From the NCBI RefSeq assembly GCF_954871325.1, contig NC_088775.1:84359561-84423560 (forward strand): a stretch of 64,000 nt of DNA, given 5' to 3'. Under the pieces are notes generated by a model. The model did no database searches. It saw only the letters and a list, made by a program, of their open reading frames with translations, and was not told the DNA's origin. Position numbers and translations under genes: made by a program. Of this stretch, positions 1 through 12,589 are shown in pieces. This DNA is from Gordionus sp. m RMFG-2023. Its lineage: Eukaryota > Nematomorpha > Gordioida > Chordodea > Parachordodidae. Each line of letters starts with the position of its first letter. Position 1 is the first letter of the stretch.

Positions 1-1300
1 AAGAAAATTATCCTAATAATAATTTTAAATGTCAAAATTATAAAAATAATTATAATAATAATTATTAACGTGAAACAGACACTTTTTATAACAGAGATCA
101 ATAAAATAAAAATTATTATGGAAGTAGAAAATTAGATAACAAATATTATAGAGACACGTAACAATCAAAGAAATGATCATTATAATTATAAATCTCATAA
201 TAATAAAAATTTGAATAAAATTAAATTATGTAAATTAGTAACAAAGGTTAAAAACGAAATAGATTTTTATAAATTAATAGAGATTATGATAAAATTTAAA
301 GAAATAATTGTGATTAAAGAAAATAATGATATAAACATTAAAGAAAATAATAAAATAAAAACTTTTATAATTTATACTAAAAATGATAAAAAAATTTTAA
401 AAAAAATCACACTTAAAAGATAGAAATTGATAAAGGGAGGTTATGTAAAAACTAAACGTCTTAAATTTAGAAAATATTTACGATAAGAAGATTATTTTCT
501 AAAAAAATAAGACTAAAGAAAAATTTCTTTATAAAATATAAGTTGAAGAATTATAATATGAAGAAATTGTTTAAATTGAAAAATAAGGGAGTAAAATTCA
601 AATTTTAAAAATAAAAATAAATGATCTTTAATGAAAATAAAAAAACAAAATTATCGACAATTCAATTCTGATTCAATATTCCAAAATATGATTATTCTTA
701 TTCTATGAAGTATTCCGATAAATTATTTATTCCATTATCATTTCAATTATACTAAAATTATTCGAGATAATGATAACTAAATACAAATGATAATAAATAA
801 CGAGATGAACAAGCTAATGGAATGATGATGATCAAGCGAATGATTAGACGATCAGGATAACAAGCTAGTTATTCGAACAAACCAATGAAAAAGATATGAC
901 TGAGGCTAAACAACAAACATATTAACAAATGAAAATACTACACAGGTTAGGGGGAAGAAGTGAAGAAAGTGAAGATCAAGTTCAAAATTCACAAGTTCAA
1001 AGTCAAGTTCAAAATCGGAATTATGACTTACGACCTAAAAAAAAATGATTGTTATAAATAAATAAAATTTTTGAAGCGAAATGGAAATGAGGAATCAAAT
1101 ACAAACAGCAAATCAACAAACGATGATTCAACAGACAAACAAACTCAAGCCTTACCAAATGACTATTTCCGGATAAATCTCTTAAAATATAAAATCGACC
1201 TGAGTAACTTAAAGTTGTGAGATTCCGTCCTTTACGAGCAGCGTTTACAGAACAGGGTATTCACTAGAAGCAAACCCTACTCAAAAACCTAACCTACCTT
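1..1300 (+). mobile_element. Possible 3' remnant of an LTR retrotransposon
   Basis: A glutamine-rich frame on the plus strand ends near 1047 with YDLRPKKK. That resembles the basic 'YNLRPR' tail often seen at the end of pol in Ty3/gypsy-like elements. Upstream, 211-423 is a lysine-rich, low-complexity open frame that I cannot assign. From 1200 to 1320 the DNA is richer in G+C and could be terminal or flanking sequence. No LTR pair, reverse transcriptase or integrase motif can be seen, so it is a broken fossil and the family call is weak. Confidence 0.25.
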
Positions 1301-1344
1301 TTCCCCCTCCTATATAACATGAATTAATAAATCTACAATGAATA

Positions 1345-2122
1345 AGGGAATATTTACCGGTATTTAAAATACTGAATATAAATACTTTTTTGTATTTAGT
1401 ATATATCTGAATATTTTAGAAGATATTTAATATTTTAAATGCTAAAAAATAAAAACTTATGCAAGTTATTATTTCTAGATTTTTAGATGGATACAAATTT
1501 GAATACCTTTTTATTAAAAAAAATGTAAATCCACATTTAATTATTAAATTTGTAACACGAGTTATCGAAAAATTAACATATTTTATTAGAAATTCTGTTT
1601 TATTTTTAAAATGAGTAATATACCTATAGCGAAATATTAATATATTTTGACAATTTTATATATATATTTTTTTCAAAGTATCATTAAAAATTCATATGAT
1701 GAAAGCTAAATGTAATATCTGCTCAACTTAAAATATAAAAAAATCATAAATATCATCCATCAGCATATGCTCTGTATTAAAATTAATTATATTTGCAATT
1801 TAGATAATTTACGTGTTAATTGTTGCAAATATTCGATAATTTTGAAAAATGGTTAAGAATAAAAGTATTATTGAAGTTAAAAAAATTAATAGTGTGGTAC
1901 TAAAAAAATCAAAATCGACTTGAAAAAAGTATTTTTCAAAGTATCTATTTGTGCAAAAGGTTTTCGTCAATATGTGCAAAAGATTTTCTTCAAGGTACTT
2001 ACATTTAAAGAATTCTTTTGAAAATATTTTGTAGGTATTTAGTATTTATATTTAAAATACATTTTTTAAAAAGATATTTGTATTAATATTCAAATACCAT
2101 TTTTTTAGAAACTTTGCATAAC
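1345..2122. repeat. Possible hAT-like non-autonomous element
   Basis: The two ends share inverted, alternating 'TATTTA/AAATAC' words: near 1350-1400 on the left, and near 2010-2100 on the right. The right end reads CTTTGCATAACCCC. This looks like the A+T-rich subterminal region of a hAT element. No target-site duplication is visible and the limits are approximate. Confidence 0.25.
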
Positions 2123-2363
2123 CCCAAGTATCCTCTAAAAAAATTTAGAATATTTAAAATAGAACCCGGAAACAGAACCTTTTTAGTTCAATTTCTAAAC
2201 TCTGTACAAAATTTTTTAAATCATAGGGGAAAAATACATCTTTGCTTTAGGCATATGGGTAAAAAAATGGTTTTTTGAAAGAAATATCGTTACCTGAGAA
2301 TTTGATTATCCCATCTCCACTTTTTTTATAATTTTACAGGAGAGCATTTTAAAAAAAATTAAG

Positions 2364-2385
2364 TTCCTATTGTTTTCAATAGGAA
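2364..2385. repeat. Short perfect hairpin
   Basis: TTCCTATTG and CAATAGGAA form a perfect 9-bp stem around a TTTT loop. It lies in otherwise featureless DNA, and no gene is seen beside it. Confidence 0.4.
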
Positions 2386-2806
2386 GTAACATTATAATGG
2401 TTGTAATTTAATTTATTTTATAAATATTTAGGTTTTTATATGCAAATAAGAATAGTATAATTATAAAAAAAATGGGTTATGTAAAAAAAGGGAGAAAATG
2501 TGCATATGGAATAACCTAATTATCAGGCGGTAATATATAAAACCAATAATATTTACCAAAAGATGAACATTAGTATAAAAAAATTATCAAATTTTTAAGC
2601 CCGTCAACCATTCCATCCTGGTTCCCCCTATAAATAAAATAGTATTTTTCGAGACACGGAGTATTTATTTCTTAAGAGAGATTACATATAGCAAAATAAT
2701 AAATATAATCGATTTATTTTCTTAGTTAATAATTTGTTTGTGTCGTGGTTATATCTGTATGGTATAATCATTTTTAAAGGTTCCCTACATTTTAGTTAGC
2801 GGGAAA

Positions 2807-2888
2807 TCGCGGCGAAGTATACAAAACAGATGAGAAAATACAAACAGTAATTCTACTCGAGAAGTGTTTAACTGCTACTTCGCTGCGA
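2807..2888. repeat. 13-bp imperfect inverted repeat
   Basis: TCGCGGCGAAGTA (2807-2819) and TACTTCGCTGCGA (2876-2888) pair at 12 of 13 positions across a 56-bp spacer. They are a G+C-rich spot in A+T-rich DNA. Similar 'AGTAGCG' words occur at the ends of the hAT element at 32107, so this may be the relic of a transposon end. Confidence 0.3.
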
Positions 2889-3339
2889 ATTTACGTTAAC
2901 TATGTCTGATCTAAAAAAAATTAATTGATTTTATGGTGCATTAAACTTGAAGTCTGATGATATAATATATATCGATTTAAAATCACAAGTTTTCAAAAAT
3001 AACTCATAATTTTATGGTGATTCCAAATATATATATATATTTAATAAAACATGCTCATTCTTTTACTCATCATAATATTAGCTCCAAATATTACAAGTTT
3101 TTATAAAAAAAAAAAATTTTTTAAATAATTTTAAAACATTATTAAAATATCTAAAAATATATTATGTATAAAAAATTATTTATTATATTTAAAATGAATG
3201 TTAAATATTTTTAATATAAAACGTGTTTCTTATTATTTTATTTTTATCACATTTAAATCTTCTTTAAATGTAAATATTATTTAAGGCGTGTTATTTCTGA
3301 AAAAAAATCGTTCTGTGGAACAAGCACTTACGGGCCAGG

Positions 3340-3552
3340 CAGTGTTATATGGCTCTATTTGAGCTGATTTTTAAAAACGGCTAACTCAATATTTTAGCCA
3401 GAAAAATATTGCATAAGCCTCGAGATTTCGCTAATAGATAGATAAAATCTTAGTTCCATTTATTAGCAAAATCTTCAGACAATGTTTTTCTGGATAAAAT
3501 ATAAGTTAGCCGTTTTAAAAACTGGCTCAAATCGAGCCGTCTAACAATACTA
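3340..3552. mobile_element. hAT-type MITE, family A copy 1
   Basis: This short element has long imperfect terminal inverted repeats: TGTTAxxxGGCTC at the outer ends, then a shared AACGGCTAACT block and a CCAGAAAAA block. It matches four other copies in the window, at 25628, 38823, 58153 and 63245. No matching 8-bp duplication is visible here, unlike the other four. It carries no coding capacity, so it would depend on a transposase made elsewhere. Confidence 0.7.
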
Positions 3553-3879
3553 CATATAATAAATTTTACATACCCTGAAAAAATGGAAAATTTCTTTAGA
3601 TATTTTAATATGGCTGCGACGTCCACTGGAAAGCTTAATATATATTTTTCCCAACCTTTACTAGTCCAGAAACCTAACTCTATGAAGATTTAGATGACCT
3701 ATTTCAAAATCATCTCCACACTACATGATTCAAGTTTTTATTCGCAAATTATGTCATTAATTATGTTACTGGGTTGTTAAAACGATTTTTTTGTACTTTT
3801 GTATGATCTATAAACTTGGTACTAAATTTGTTTATAAAATTCATTAACTGACTTTAAATGATGGTAAGATAAATTAGAG

Positions 3880-4480
3880 GCCTTCTAAATCTTAAAAACG
3901 CTTTTTTTCTGTCTCTTTAAGATGGACTCCTCTAAATTTAATTCCTTTGCCTTTAAATTAACTACTCTCCAAAACTTATCGAATTTCTATTTTATCTTTA
4001 ACATTTTGAGAATGTATTGAAGAACTTTGGATTTTAACATTTCCAATTTCTCAAATATTGTTATCATTTTATTAAGAAACAAAAAGGCTATATTTGGTGT
4101 AACAAATATTTTGTCTTGTAAGAAACCTTACTGCGAAGGTATTTATAATTTTTAATAAAAGTTTATTTGATAATTTCTTTCTATTGATTTTGGGATCTTA
4201 TTTGCTTACACCAGCCTGCGGGGTAAAATAACCTTAAAGAAGATGAACTATCATTTTCATCTTGGATGTAACGAAATGACTCTATGCGATTTGGTGAATC
4301 CCTTATAAAAGATAATACTTTTTTGAATAAAAGAGGAATTCAATAGTATTGAATCAGTCATGTATCGATTTAATGTATGACCTGCAAATGTACAAAGATT
4401 GATCTAGATTCTTCATTAAGACGCATTTCTAAACAAGATATTCCACTAACGTCAGAAGCTCCATTGTAACGTCCTCTGCA
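3880..4480 (-). pseudogene. hAT transposase remnant, ZMYM1/DUF4371-like
   Basis: On the minus strand the stretch from 4480 reads CRGRYNGASDVSG. This matches the conserved 'RGQ-YDGA-NMSG' block of ZMYM1-like (DUF4371) hAT transposases. It is followed by residues like those leading to the 'VHC-H-LNL' block. Further on, FIRDSPNRIESF and LRLFYPAGW match the family pattern 'FVRDSPKR' and 'LRPFCPTRW'. Several stops interrupt the frame and the second metal-ligand block is degraded, so it is dead. The element ends were not found, and the N-terminal zinc finger and C-terminal dimerisation region are not seen. Confidence 0.6.
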
Positions 4481-4940
4481 TTTTTTGATTACTAAAAATA
4501 TCTTTGATTAATTTATATTCTCTATAGGGTAACAGCCCTCATAAAAATTTGTCAATAGGTAAGAGCCCAGCTGACCCACCCACTCCCTTACCGTGAAATC
4601 GCTGACCATGGTCATGGTATCATCTTGGATTATTAAAGGCGAAACTGATTGTTGATCATAATAACAAGGTATGGTTTTGAGCTTTTAAATACCTATACAA
4701 AATAAAATATCACTATGATAAATTGAAAAACTTTCTTCATTTGCAAAGATAAAAATAATCGAATTTGATAACATAGACATAGTTAAGAGAAAAAACAGGG
4801 AAACTCTTCTAGCATATTTACGAGTTTTTTGCAAATATGATTTGGAAACTAAAAAAAATACCCTCTTCCATGTCTCCATCTCTGAATAGAATAAATACTA
4901 TAAAAATTGTGGCTAATGCACTGAAATGTATGGAAGGGAT

Positions 4941-6243
4941 TAGGGATGTAAATTTCCCGGGAAACTATATTTCGGGGAAATTTGGGGAAAAAACGGGAAA
5001 AACGGAAAACTATCTTTTTTATAATACTTTACAGGTCAATATTGATTTTTTTTTGTTTTATTGAAAATATATACATTATAATTAAACAAATGTAAATTAT
5101 TTTCAATTACTTTACATGTTTTATTTGAAATATTATATATAGACTAAATAATATTTAAACAATTAATTTTGAATAGTTAATTATCTTCGTTTGAAGATGA
5201 AAATGATTCAGATCAGAGCTTGAAATTCTGGAATCCAGCAATTTGTCATTTTCAGAAATTTCCTTTCCCATAAAATGTAGATTGGCTCTTATATAAACTA
5301 ATTTTTTTATTCTATTTCTAGATTTAGAATGAATATTTCCAAAGGAGGACCATATTTATTCGGATACTGCACTTGTTAGTGGTACTGATAAAATTCGTAT
5401 GGCTAGGGTCGATATGTATTGATTGCAACATAGACCTAATAAAATATTGAATAACACAATTTTAAGATTAGAAAAAGAGTTAAGTTATTGTTTACAGAAA
5501 TATAAAAGTATTTAACCTTTCCACCAACTCACTGGATCTGTAAATGATGCGCCTTGCCAAAGACTTGCTATATTAAAAAAATCTTCCCTTGCACGATATT
5601 TGGATAGGTTTCCTATTACTCTTGCAATATCTAAATCTAGATATCCAGAAAATCGGTTAATAATATCCAACCCCTTTGCAACTTCATTGTCTCTTAAATT
5701 AAATCCGCAAAACCTTGGGTCAAATATATGAGCAGCATAATGAATGTCCCGACAATAAAAAATTTTTCGGCTTTTGATAAACTGCTCTATTTCTAAAATC
5801 TAGCTCTGCGACAATATATTTGATATTGTTTTATAAGCATTAAATGTCTCCTTGATATGAATAAACGCTTGAGGGACATCAGATAATTAACATAACTTAA
5901 AATTTCATATATTATTTATAAATTTCATTGGTATTTATTTATAATATAAATATACTTTTCAGATTAGCTATTTAATTTTAACAAGTATCTTCTAAAATTT
6001 TGCAAATGTAATTAGAGAAATTGACATAATTCAAAAATAAAACACAATTATAATTTATGATATGAACCACGAGGAAAAAATGATTTTATAAAATCTAATA
6101 AAAATCGTATTTATTTTATCATAAGATCATTTTCAAAATTGGGAAACTGTTAATATTATAAAAATCATGTTGATTTAGGCAAAAAAACCTATTATAAAAA
6201 TTGGGGAAACTATAGGGGAAATTTCCCCTGTCTTACATCCCTA
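4941..6243 (-). mobile_element. hAT element with perfect 8-bp target duplication
   Basis: The terminal inverted repeat starts TAGGGATGTAA at both ends. It is flanked by the direct repeat GAAGGGAT (4933-4940 and 6244-6251), the 8-bp signature of hAT insertion. The subterminal regions are rich in GGGGAAA/TTTCCCC words. At 1.3 kb it is an internally shortened copy: only the C-terminal half of a transposase remains on the minus strand. Confidence 0.9.
5180..5890 (-). pseudogene. hAT transposase C-terminal half, inside the 4941-6243 element
   Basis: The minus-strand translation contains AAHIFDPRFCGFNLRD ('aA--LdPrf'), then a WWKG-like end to the catalytic region. LSVPLTSAVSE and WSSFGNIHSKSRNR follow, which match the hAT dimerisation motif 'P-TSA--ER-WS-fg-iHsk-RNrL'. 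Internal stops, for example within VSE-IWSS, mean it is no longer functional. The N-terminal zinc finger and first catalytic region have been lost by internal deletion. Confidence 0.8.
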
Positions 6244-6251
6244 GAAGGGAT

Positions 6252-7212
6252 CATAAAGGAATGGACGCTTTGAGTCCTTCTAAATCCTTTATCTCATTAA
6301 AATGCAGCAAAGATTCCAAATAATCGGATAGAAACATGATAGAACCACGAAAAACTCTTAAAAGTTTCTTGGAATGTTATGTTCCGCTCTAATATATATT
6401 CAAACTAAATTTCTTAAATCTTAAAAGTTATAAAAATGACTACATAAATGATAAGATTTTTGATGTAAAGCTATGTACAATACAAAATGAAAAAAATGGA
6501 ATAAATTCAACAAGATGTTCAGCCACAAATGGAAAGATGAACGTATGCAAGACTCGATTGACATCTATCAGGTTGAAGTATTTCATATTATAATTAATAA
6601 AATAAGTTTGACTGAACGGTTTTTGATGAATAACTTATAACGAATGTGCAATTTTCCCATATTTAATAATGTGGTTAAATTAAAGTATGACACTATTTTG
6701 CATTAGCGAGTTTAATAGTGAAAATAAGATAATAACTGAGTGCAATATATGATTGATAATTGTTTGTGAGTTCTTTCCGTATATATAATATACATACATT
6801 TGCCTATGGATAAATTAATTTTAACATTTCCACATATATGAAAAAACGTTTAGAAAATTAAAACTAGGTTGGGGAGTAGGGGTCAAGATAAGTTGATTGA
6901 TGTCTATTTAAAAAGAATTACAATACAAATTTAACTAAAAGAAATTCTCAGTTTATATAAATATCTTGAACTATCAAAAATTGTGATATTTCTTTTTTTT
7001 AAATCTTTTTAAACCATGTTTGACCTGATCCAAAATTTTTTTTACAACCAATCGACAAGTTTTTGCAACAAAAAAAATTATTTTAGAAGAAAAGTTCAAT
7101 TTCAATGAAAAATATGAAAGTAATGAAAGAAAATTTATGTTATTCATGATATTTTGCCTATGTCCAATATAAATTAGCCCAGTACATCATCTGACTTACC
7201 CAAATTTGGTAG
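6252..7212. other. A+T-rich stretch with one weak coding-like piece
   Basis: On the minus strand 6245-6400 reads as an open, non-repetitive frame (LLRVFRGSIMFLSDYLESLL). If the 4941-6243 element is removed, the stretch runs on into 4700-4940. I cannot identify it; it may belong to the hAT remnant at 3880-4480 or to a lost host exon. Nothing else stands out. Confidence 0.25.
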
Positions 7213-7220
7213 GATTAAAC

Positions 7221-7740
7221 TAGGGCTGTGCTGGTATTAAATATCGGATCGGCACCGATATTTAGCATTTTCCAAAATATCGGATCGGGCCGAAACCTGC
7301 AAAAACTCGATCCGATTTTTTTTGCTATTTTATGTTATAAATATTTTTTTAAAACAATGCAAATGCACAACACCCCCAACATTTTATTTATTATTAATCT
7401 TTTATGATAACGCCAATTTTATTATTTATACTAAATAAAAGAATTTTTTAAAATATATTATCTGAATTATGGAAGGATTCTATAAAAACAAAGATAATTT
7501 TGCAAAATGCGTTATCTGTGGAATACAAATTCCATGTGGAGAAATAATGAAATATTCATATAGTATCAATATCCATAAACATTTAAAGCAATTCCATCAA
7601 ATGGCATTTGAAGATCTAAAAAATAAAAGTAGAAAACAAATCAATTTTTTTAAAAAGAGCTCAGATTCTTAATTAGACTTGGTTCAAGGGGGGAGGGGGT
7701 GATAAAAAAACAGTATAAATATTGGATCGGCACAGCCCTT
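7221..7740. mobile_element. Short hAT derivative carrying a BED zinc finger
   Basis: Left end TAGGGCTGTGC and right end GCACAGCCCTT form inverted repeats. They are flanked by the perfect duplication GATTAAAC (7213-7220 and 7741-7748). Subterminal sequence contains repeated ATATCGGATCGG-type words. At 520 bp it cannot encode a transposase, but it keeps the BED zinc-finger exon (7469-7672), so it is an internal-deletion derivative of a larger BED-type hAT. Confidence 0.9.
7469..7672 (+). CDS. BED-type zinc-finger fragment of a hAT transposase
   Basis: A 67-residue open frame. C-V-I-C (around residues 15-18) and HKHLKQFH (around 36-43) give the Cys2...His-His ligands of a BED finger, the DNA-binding module at the N terminus of many hAT transposases. 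No catalytic region follows before the element ends at 7740. It is a leftover exon, and if still expressed it could only bind DNA. The frame is intact and begins with ATG. Confidence 0.6.
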   Translation: MEGFYKNKDNFAKCVICGIQIPCGEIMKYSYSINIHKHLKQFHQMAFEDLKNKSRKQINFFKKSSDS

Positions 7741-7748
7741 GATTAAAC

Positions 7749-8559
7749 TAATGGTAGGCATCAAGAACTAAAATATTCAGTAATTTACCTTTAAAAATTA
7801 TGTTAGTATACTAAGTAAATATATCAAATTATAACATTCTTTATTGTAATATCATTATTTACTATAATATCATTATTCATTAATAAATACATTTGTATCA
7901 TAAATGTATCTTATTTTACTAATAAATTATGATTTCCCAGCATTTCCTTAAAATCCAACCATCAATTTGGGCAGTTTTATTTAAATATCGATTTACATAT
8001 TTACATTCAAATTTAGAGATATATAATCTTACTTAATTATTATAATAAAATATAAAATTATTTTAATCAATTTTTTTTAGTAAATTATAAATATATAATT
8101 TGGCTTGACACAAAATAAAAATCATAGAACAAAGCATTATAATATTATAATAACAAGGAAGAAATTACACAAACAATTAAAAATTTCGTTTTTCAAAAAA
8201 AAAAGTTTAAAAATTGCTAAATTTAGCTTATATCGATAAAACACAAGGCAAATGTAGTAATTTCTAAACCATTTTATTTTCACGAAATAATTTAAGTAAT
8301 GTTACATATTTTACAAACCCCCCTCCTCTCTTGGGGAAAACTATAAAAAAATTTGGTTGATTAAAATAAAATATAAATGAATACGGATTGTTACAATGGG
8401 AATAAGATGAAATGGAGCAATGATTGATAACAATATCTTTGGGAATATTTCTTAAAAAATCATGTAGTAATCATATTAAGGATTGAGAACACTATTGATT
8501 TTTTAAGGTGTTAAGATAATTGATGTGTGTGGATGGATGGAGATGCAAGGCAGGATATT
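7749..8559. other. A+T-rich spacer downstream of the phosphatase gene
   Basis: No open frame, transposon end or RNA gene was recognised. The last part (8400-8559) is presumably the 3' untranslated region of the minus-strand phosphatase gene. Confidence 0.4.
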
Positions 8560-10009
8560 TTAAGATATGCAACATTGTTTATTGGAGGCCTTGACTTTGA
8601 GCCTGGATTTGGGTCGATAATGTTCAAGATATTCCAATTGTTTAGAATTTATAGCTCCCCGTCTTTTTCTATCATATAAAAAACATAATTTTATGTGATT
8701 ATTTAATCTATTTTATTGAAAAGAATTTAAATCATCAGATATCGTGCCCATTAAAAATACAATATATATATATATATAGGTTAATGGACACTTAACTGTC
8801 TAATCAATTCCACTGCATCATAGTATTTCATACCACTCTCAATGAGGGCAATGGCAACTAGTACAGGAGCCCTGAGTATTATGTTAAATATATTAAGTGT
8901 AAATTAATAATTGATATAAAATCATAATATATAACAAAGTTGGTTAACTAGTTCTATATTATTGAAAATTGTAAAAAATGTTATTATTATAAAACCAGTT
9001 TGAAAAACAAATCTTCCAAAATCAAAGTTTTTAGGCAAAATTTTGTGATTTAATCATGAGATTTCTTTATGCATAAAAATTACAAAATTTTAACTTATAT
9101 ATTATTTTTTATGAAAAAAAGATGAGCAATTTTAGGTTAAATTTGATCCAAAATCCTGCTTAAGAATTCTTTAGATTACAATTCTTTGAAGCATATTTTA
9201 GAATCTTATTAAAACATTAACTATAAAAAAGAGTTTAGCAAATTTTAAAATAAAAGGAAAACATTTGGTTGAATATATTTCATAATAACATAAATATTGG
9301 CATTATATTTACAATGAAAAAATCTAGTATATTAATAAAATACATATAAACCTGCCTAGTCCAGCGACACAGTGGACAGCAACACAGGATTCAGGATCTT
9401 TATTAAACCTTTCTCTCAAGAGTTCAAACCAGTCATCAACAACAGTGGTTGGAGGAGCCTTTCCATCATCAAATGGCCAGTCCTTTGTAAAATAAAAATA
9501 AATTATAGTAATCTATGATAAATTTATCATATGATAAAAATAATTCAACAAAATTATATAATTGGCATAATATTTTAATTTGTTTTTACCAAAACTCGAA
9601 TCCCCTCAGCTGATAATACTTTTGTTTGATAAGTTGGATCACAAACCCTGACAACATCTTTGACATTTTTTGATTTTAGTTCCTTTATATAGAGAATAAA
9701 TTAAATTTCTAATTCTCAATGATTGATGGCATTAATATAACAATGTAAAATTGTGACCTTGAAAATTTATTCAAAAAAATAAACTGATAAAAACAGGTTT
9801 AAGCTAAATATATCTACTAAATCTGAATTTTCATTATACATATTTTTTAAACAAAATAATAGAGTAGATTTGTTTACCTCTAAAAAATAGTGAATATTTT
9901 CATCTGTTGGGCGATCCATGATAAGAAAATGCAAATTTTTATATATAATTTCGGAAGGAGGAGGGGGTTTTAGGTATCCAATTTCAGACATACGTTTATT
10001 AGTCATCAT
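8560..10009 (-). CDS. PTP4A: Protein tyrosine phosphatase type IVA (PRL), five exons
   Basis: Five minus-strand exons join in frame across GT-AG introns: 9878-10009, 9590-9682, 9352-9482, 8797-8871 and 8560-8668. They give about 179 residues; human PRLs have about 173. The WPFDD loop (residues 77-81) supplies the general acid. The P-loop HCVAGLGR has nucleophile C113 and R119, the C-X5-R signature. RAPVLVA and IRQKRRGA match the family closely. The protein ends in KQCCIS, a CaaX box, so farnesylation and membrane anchoring are expected as in other PRLs. PRLs act in growth signalling and bind CNNM magnesium transporters. Both the MMTNKRM start (10009) and an upstream in-frame ATG (10027) are possible; the family N terminus favours 10009 or the internal Met at 9991. 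All key residues are present, so it looks functional. Confidence 0.95.
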
Positions 10010-10029
10010 GTATATAGATAATGTCAATA

Positions 10030-10930
10030 GTCGAATAAATTATTTTACATAATTAGGTTAAAAATAACGTAACATAGGCTGAAATAAAAATTTTCGCCTA
10101 TTTTTGAAATTATTTTGTGCAAGGAATAGACAAACAAAGAAGAGAAAATATATTAACCCATTTAATAATTTTGGATGTCGGAAATATTTAAAAATGTATT
10201 TAAAATCCGACAATAATTTGGTGTGTTCCTTTTTGATTCAGCTGTGCTGTGCAGGGCAGAAATCGTCGCTTGATTTGATGAATTCCAAGAATAATATTCC
10301 AAATGTGCCACAAATCTGCATATATTTTATAATAATAATTAAAAATATGATTGCTATAAAATTATTATATATTTACAATAATGTCTTTCTTCATCGATTT
10401 CCAAAGTGATTTATATGGATTGAATAATCAAATGACTTGTTAACGGAAAAAGAATAAATAATGATATCCAATTAACCGTCACTAATCACATTTTACCAAA
10501 TCAACAATTTTTAAATTAAAATTTAATATTTATATAATAATTTTATTAATAACATAAATCATTAAATATATATAATAAAATTATAACTTTATACTTATGT
10601 CAAGAATATAACATACTAAATAAAATATATTCCAGTAAATTCTTTTTTTATTTTAAAATTTTTATTTGATATATGATAAAGAATATATTTTTCATCGTTT
10701 TAAGTTAGATATGAATTATACTTATAATACATTAACTTGCTTAAATAGAAGAGATAATTAGTCAATTATCTTAAAGGAAAAATATATTTAAATAAAATAA
10801 TTGAAATATTATACAAACCTTTTTATAAAATATCATTAAACCCATTTTACTTTCTAATCAAGATATAAAACGAATATGAGAAAGTTCTACAGCACAAAGC
10901 TACAAGATTATTTTTACTAAACTACAAGCA
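10030..10930. other. A+T-rich upstream region of the phosphatase gene
   Basis: No motif or conserved frame was recognised. A plus-strand open frame at 10104-10409 has no family resemblance and lies where the promoter and 5' leader of the divergent PTP4A should be, so I do not call it a gene. Confidence 0.4.
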
Positions 10931-10935
10931 CATAT

Positions 10936-11290
10936 AAGACTTGTCTCGGCTAAAACATCTGCCCTTGCCTAAATATTTTTTTTCTTATCTATTAATTAAT
11001 TCCTCCTTATACATATTTTGATATTAGCTTTAAATTATATTACTTTGCTAATTTTAATTTTATTCACCACGTGATCTCTTGAAAATTATGACAAACCTTT
11101 CAAAACAAATTTGTCTTGTAATGTCTAGGCTAAAACAAGCAATCTGCCCTCATAAAATTTTTTTTTTTATCTATTATTTATCCACCTGTTTTTATACATA
11201 TTTTGACATTCGCCTTAAATTATCTTATTTTTTGCTAATTTTGAATTTTATTCCCCTCATGGTCTCTTGAAAATTATGACATAAACTTCA
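10936..11290. repeat. Direct tandem duplication, about 180 bp, two diverged copies
   Basis: Copy 1 (10936-11093) and copy 2 (11114-11280) share GGCTAAAACA, CTGCCCT, a TATCTATTA tract, TACATATTTTGA, TTAAATTAT and TCTCTTGAAAATTATGACA in the same order. The spacing of shared words is about 180-188 bp. No coding role is seen. Confidence 0.7.
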
Positions 11291-11459
11291 ATGTCACCGG
11301 AATTTATTTTAACATAAATTACAACTCTTTCATTAAATACTAAATGGTTTTATGGCCCAAGATACAATTTTCTCAATTAAATACGTTGAGAAAAAAAATT
11401 AAAATTTTTAATCTGCTTAAATAGAGACGCCACATGAAAATCCTAGGTTATGAAGTGAC

Positions 11460-11960
11460 GATGGTTTTGGTGGTGATTGAAGTGGACTTTGAACATGAAG
11501 ATGTATCGTCAGAGAATATAGACAAATTTTGGGATGCACAACTTAGAAGAAAAAGATTCTGAAGGTAAATATAAAATTATAGATGTAATGAAAATCGCAT
11601 TTTGAAATGAAAAATATTTTGAAACATGTCTTATTACCATTAAAAAAATGATTGGAACTTTGACTCAAATGAAATTAAAGGAAGATAGGAATGTACTAAA
11701 AGAAAACATATATATAACTTTAAAAATTCTACTAAAATTGGAGTTTATGACATTCATAATATGAAACACGCTGAATTTTATTCAATAATTATTCCAACAT
11801 ATAACGAATCTGCCAAATTTAAAATTCAAGGAGCTTATGAATAATTTTTTTCTAATCAAGATATTGAACATGCTATTACAAGGCTACTTACTTATAAATA
11901 GGCCTATATGATTGTAATATTCAGTATCATTATAAGAATGATTTTGTATTCAACTTTCAA
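11460..11960 (+). other. Unclassified coding-like stretch
   Basis: Plus-strand frames around here lack the usual low complexity. One piece reads KIGVYDIHNMKHAEFY, and an earlier piece reads VEVDFEHEDVSSEN-like. They lie in different frames with stops between, and no splice pattern joins them convincingly. It could be a decayed transposase or host gene; I do not recognise it. Confidence 0.2.
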
Positions 11961-12589
11961 TGCACCCTTAAACCTGATAATTTAATAAAGCACATAGTGA
12001 AGAATTTAATTAACATAAATTGATATATATAGACAGAAATGACAAATACATTAGATATAAATAGGATTATAAATAAATGTGATAAATGGTAATATGATAG
12101 AATGGAAATTTTTTGATTACATGTTAAATTAAATATTTTATACTTTACCTTTTAGGAAAATTGGAACCAAATAATTCTTACATTAAATGATGTCAATTTA
12201 CAAATATTCTTATAAACCAAATAAAAACATATTAATGTATATCAGAGACCTGCAGGCCCGGCCCTAAACCCGGCCCGGGCAGGGCCGGGCCGTATTTTAA
12301 ATTTTTTAAATATACCCGGGCCGGGCTGGGCCTAAAAAAAATTTTTTTAAACATATCCGGGCCGGGCAGGGCCTAAAAAATTTTTTTTTAAATATATCAG
12401 GGCCGGGCCGGGCCGGGCCTAAGATTGTTAAACCCGGGTCGGGCCTTAATATTTTTTATAAAAATTTTTACATTATGAGTTAATGGTTATAAGATTATAT
12501 TATATTATAGTTATGATTAATATAATATTGGGTGATGGTTAACACTACCTAACAACTAGTGTTGTTAATCGGCTTAGCCGAGTCGGCTC

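Noticed and set aside
3612-3695. A short ATG frame, MAATSTGKLNIYFSQP
   Set aside because: Only 27 codons, no credible donor site after it, and it lies beside a hAT remnant on the other strand.
10104-10409. A 101-codon plus-strand frame upstream of PTP4A
   Set aside because: Low complexity at its end, no recognisable domain, and placed where the PTP4A promoter and leader should lie.
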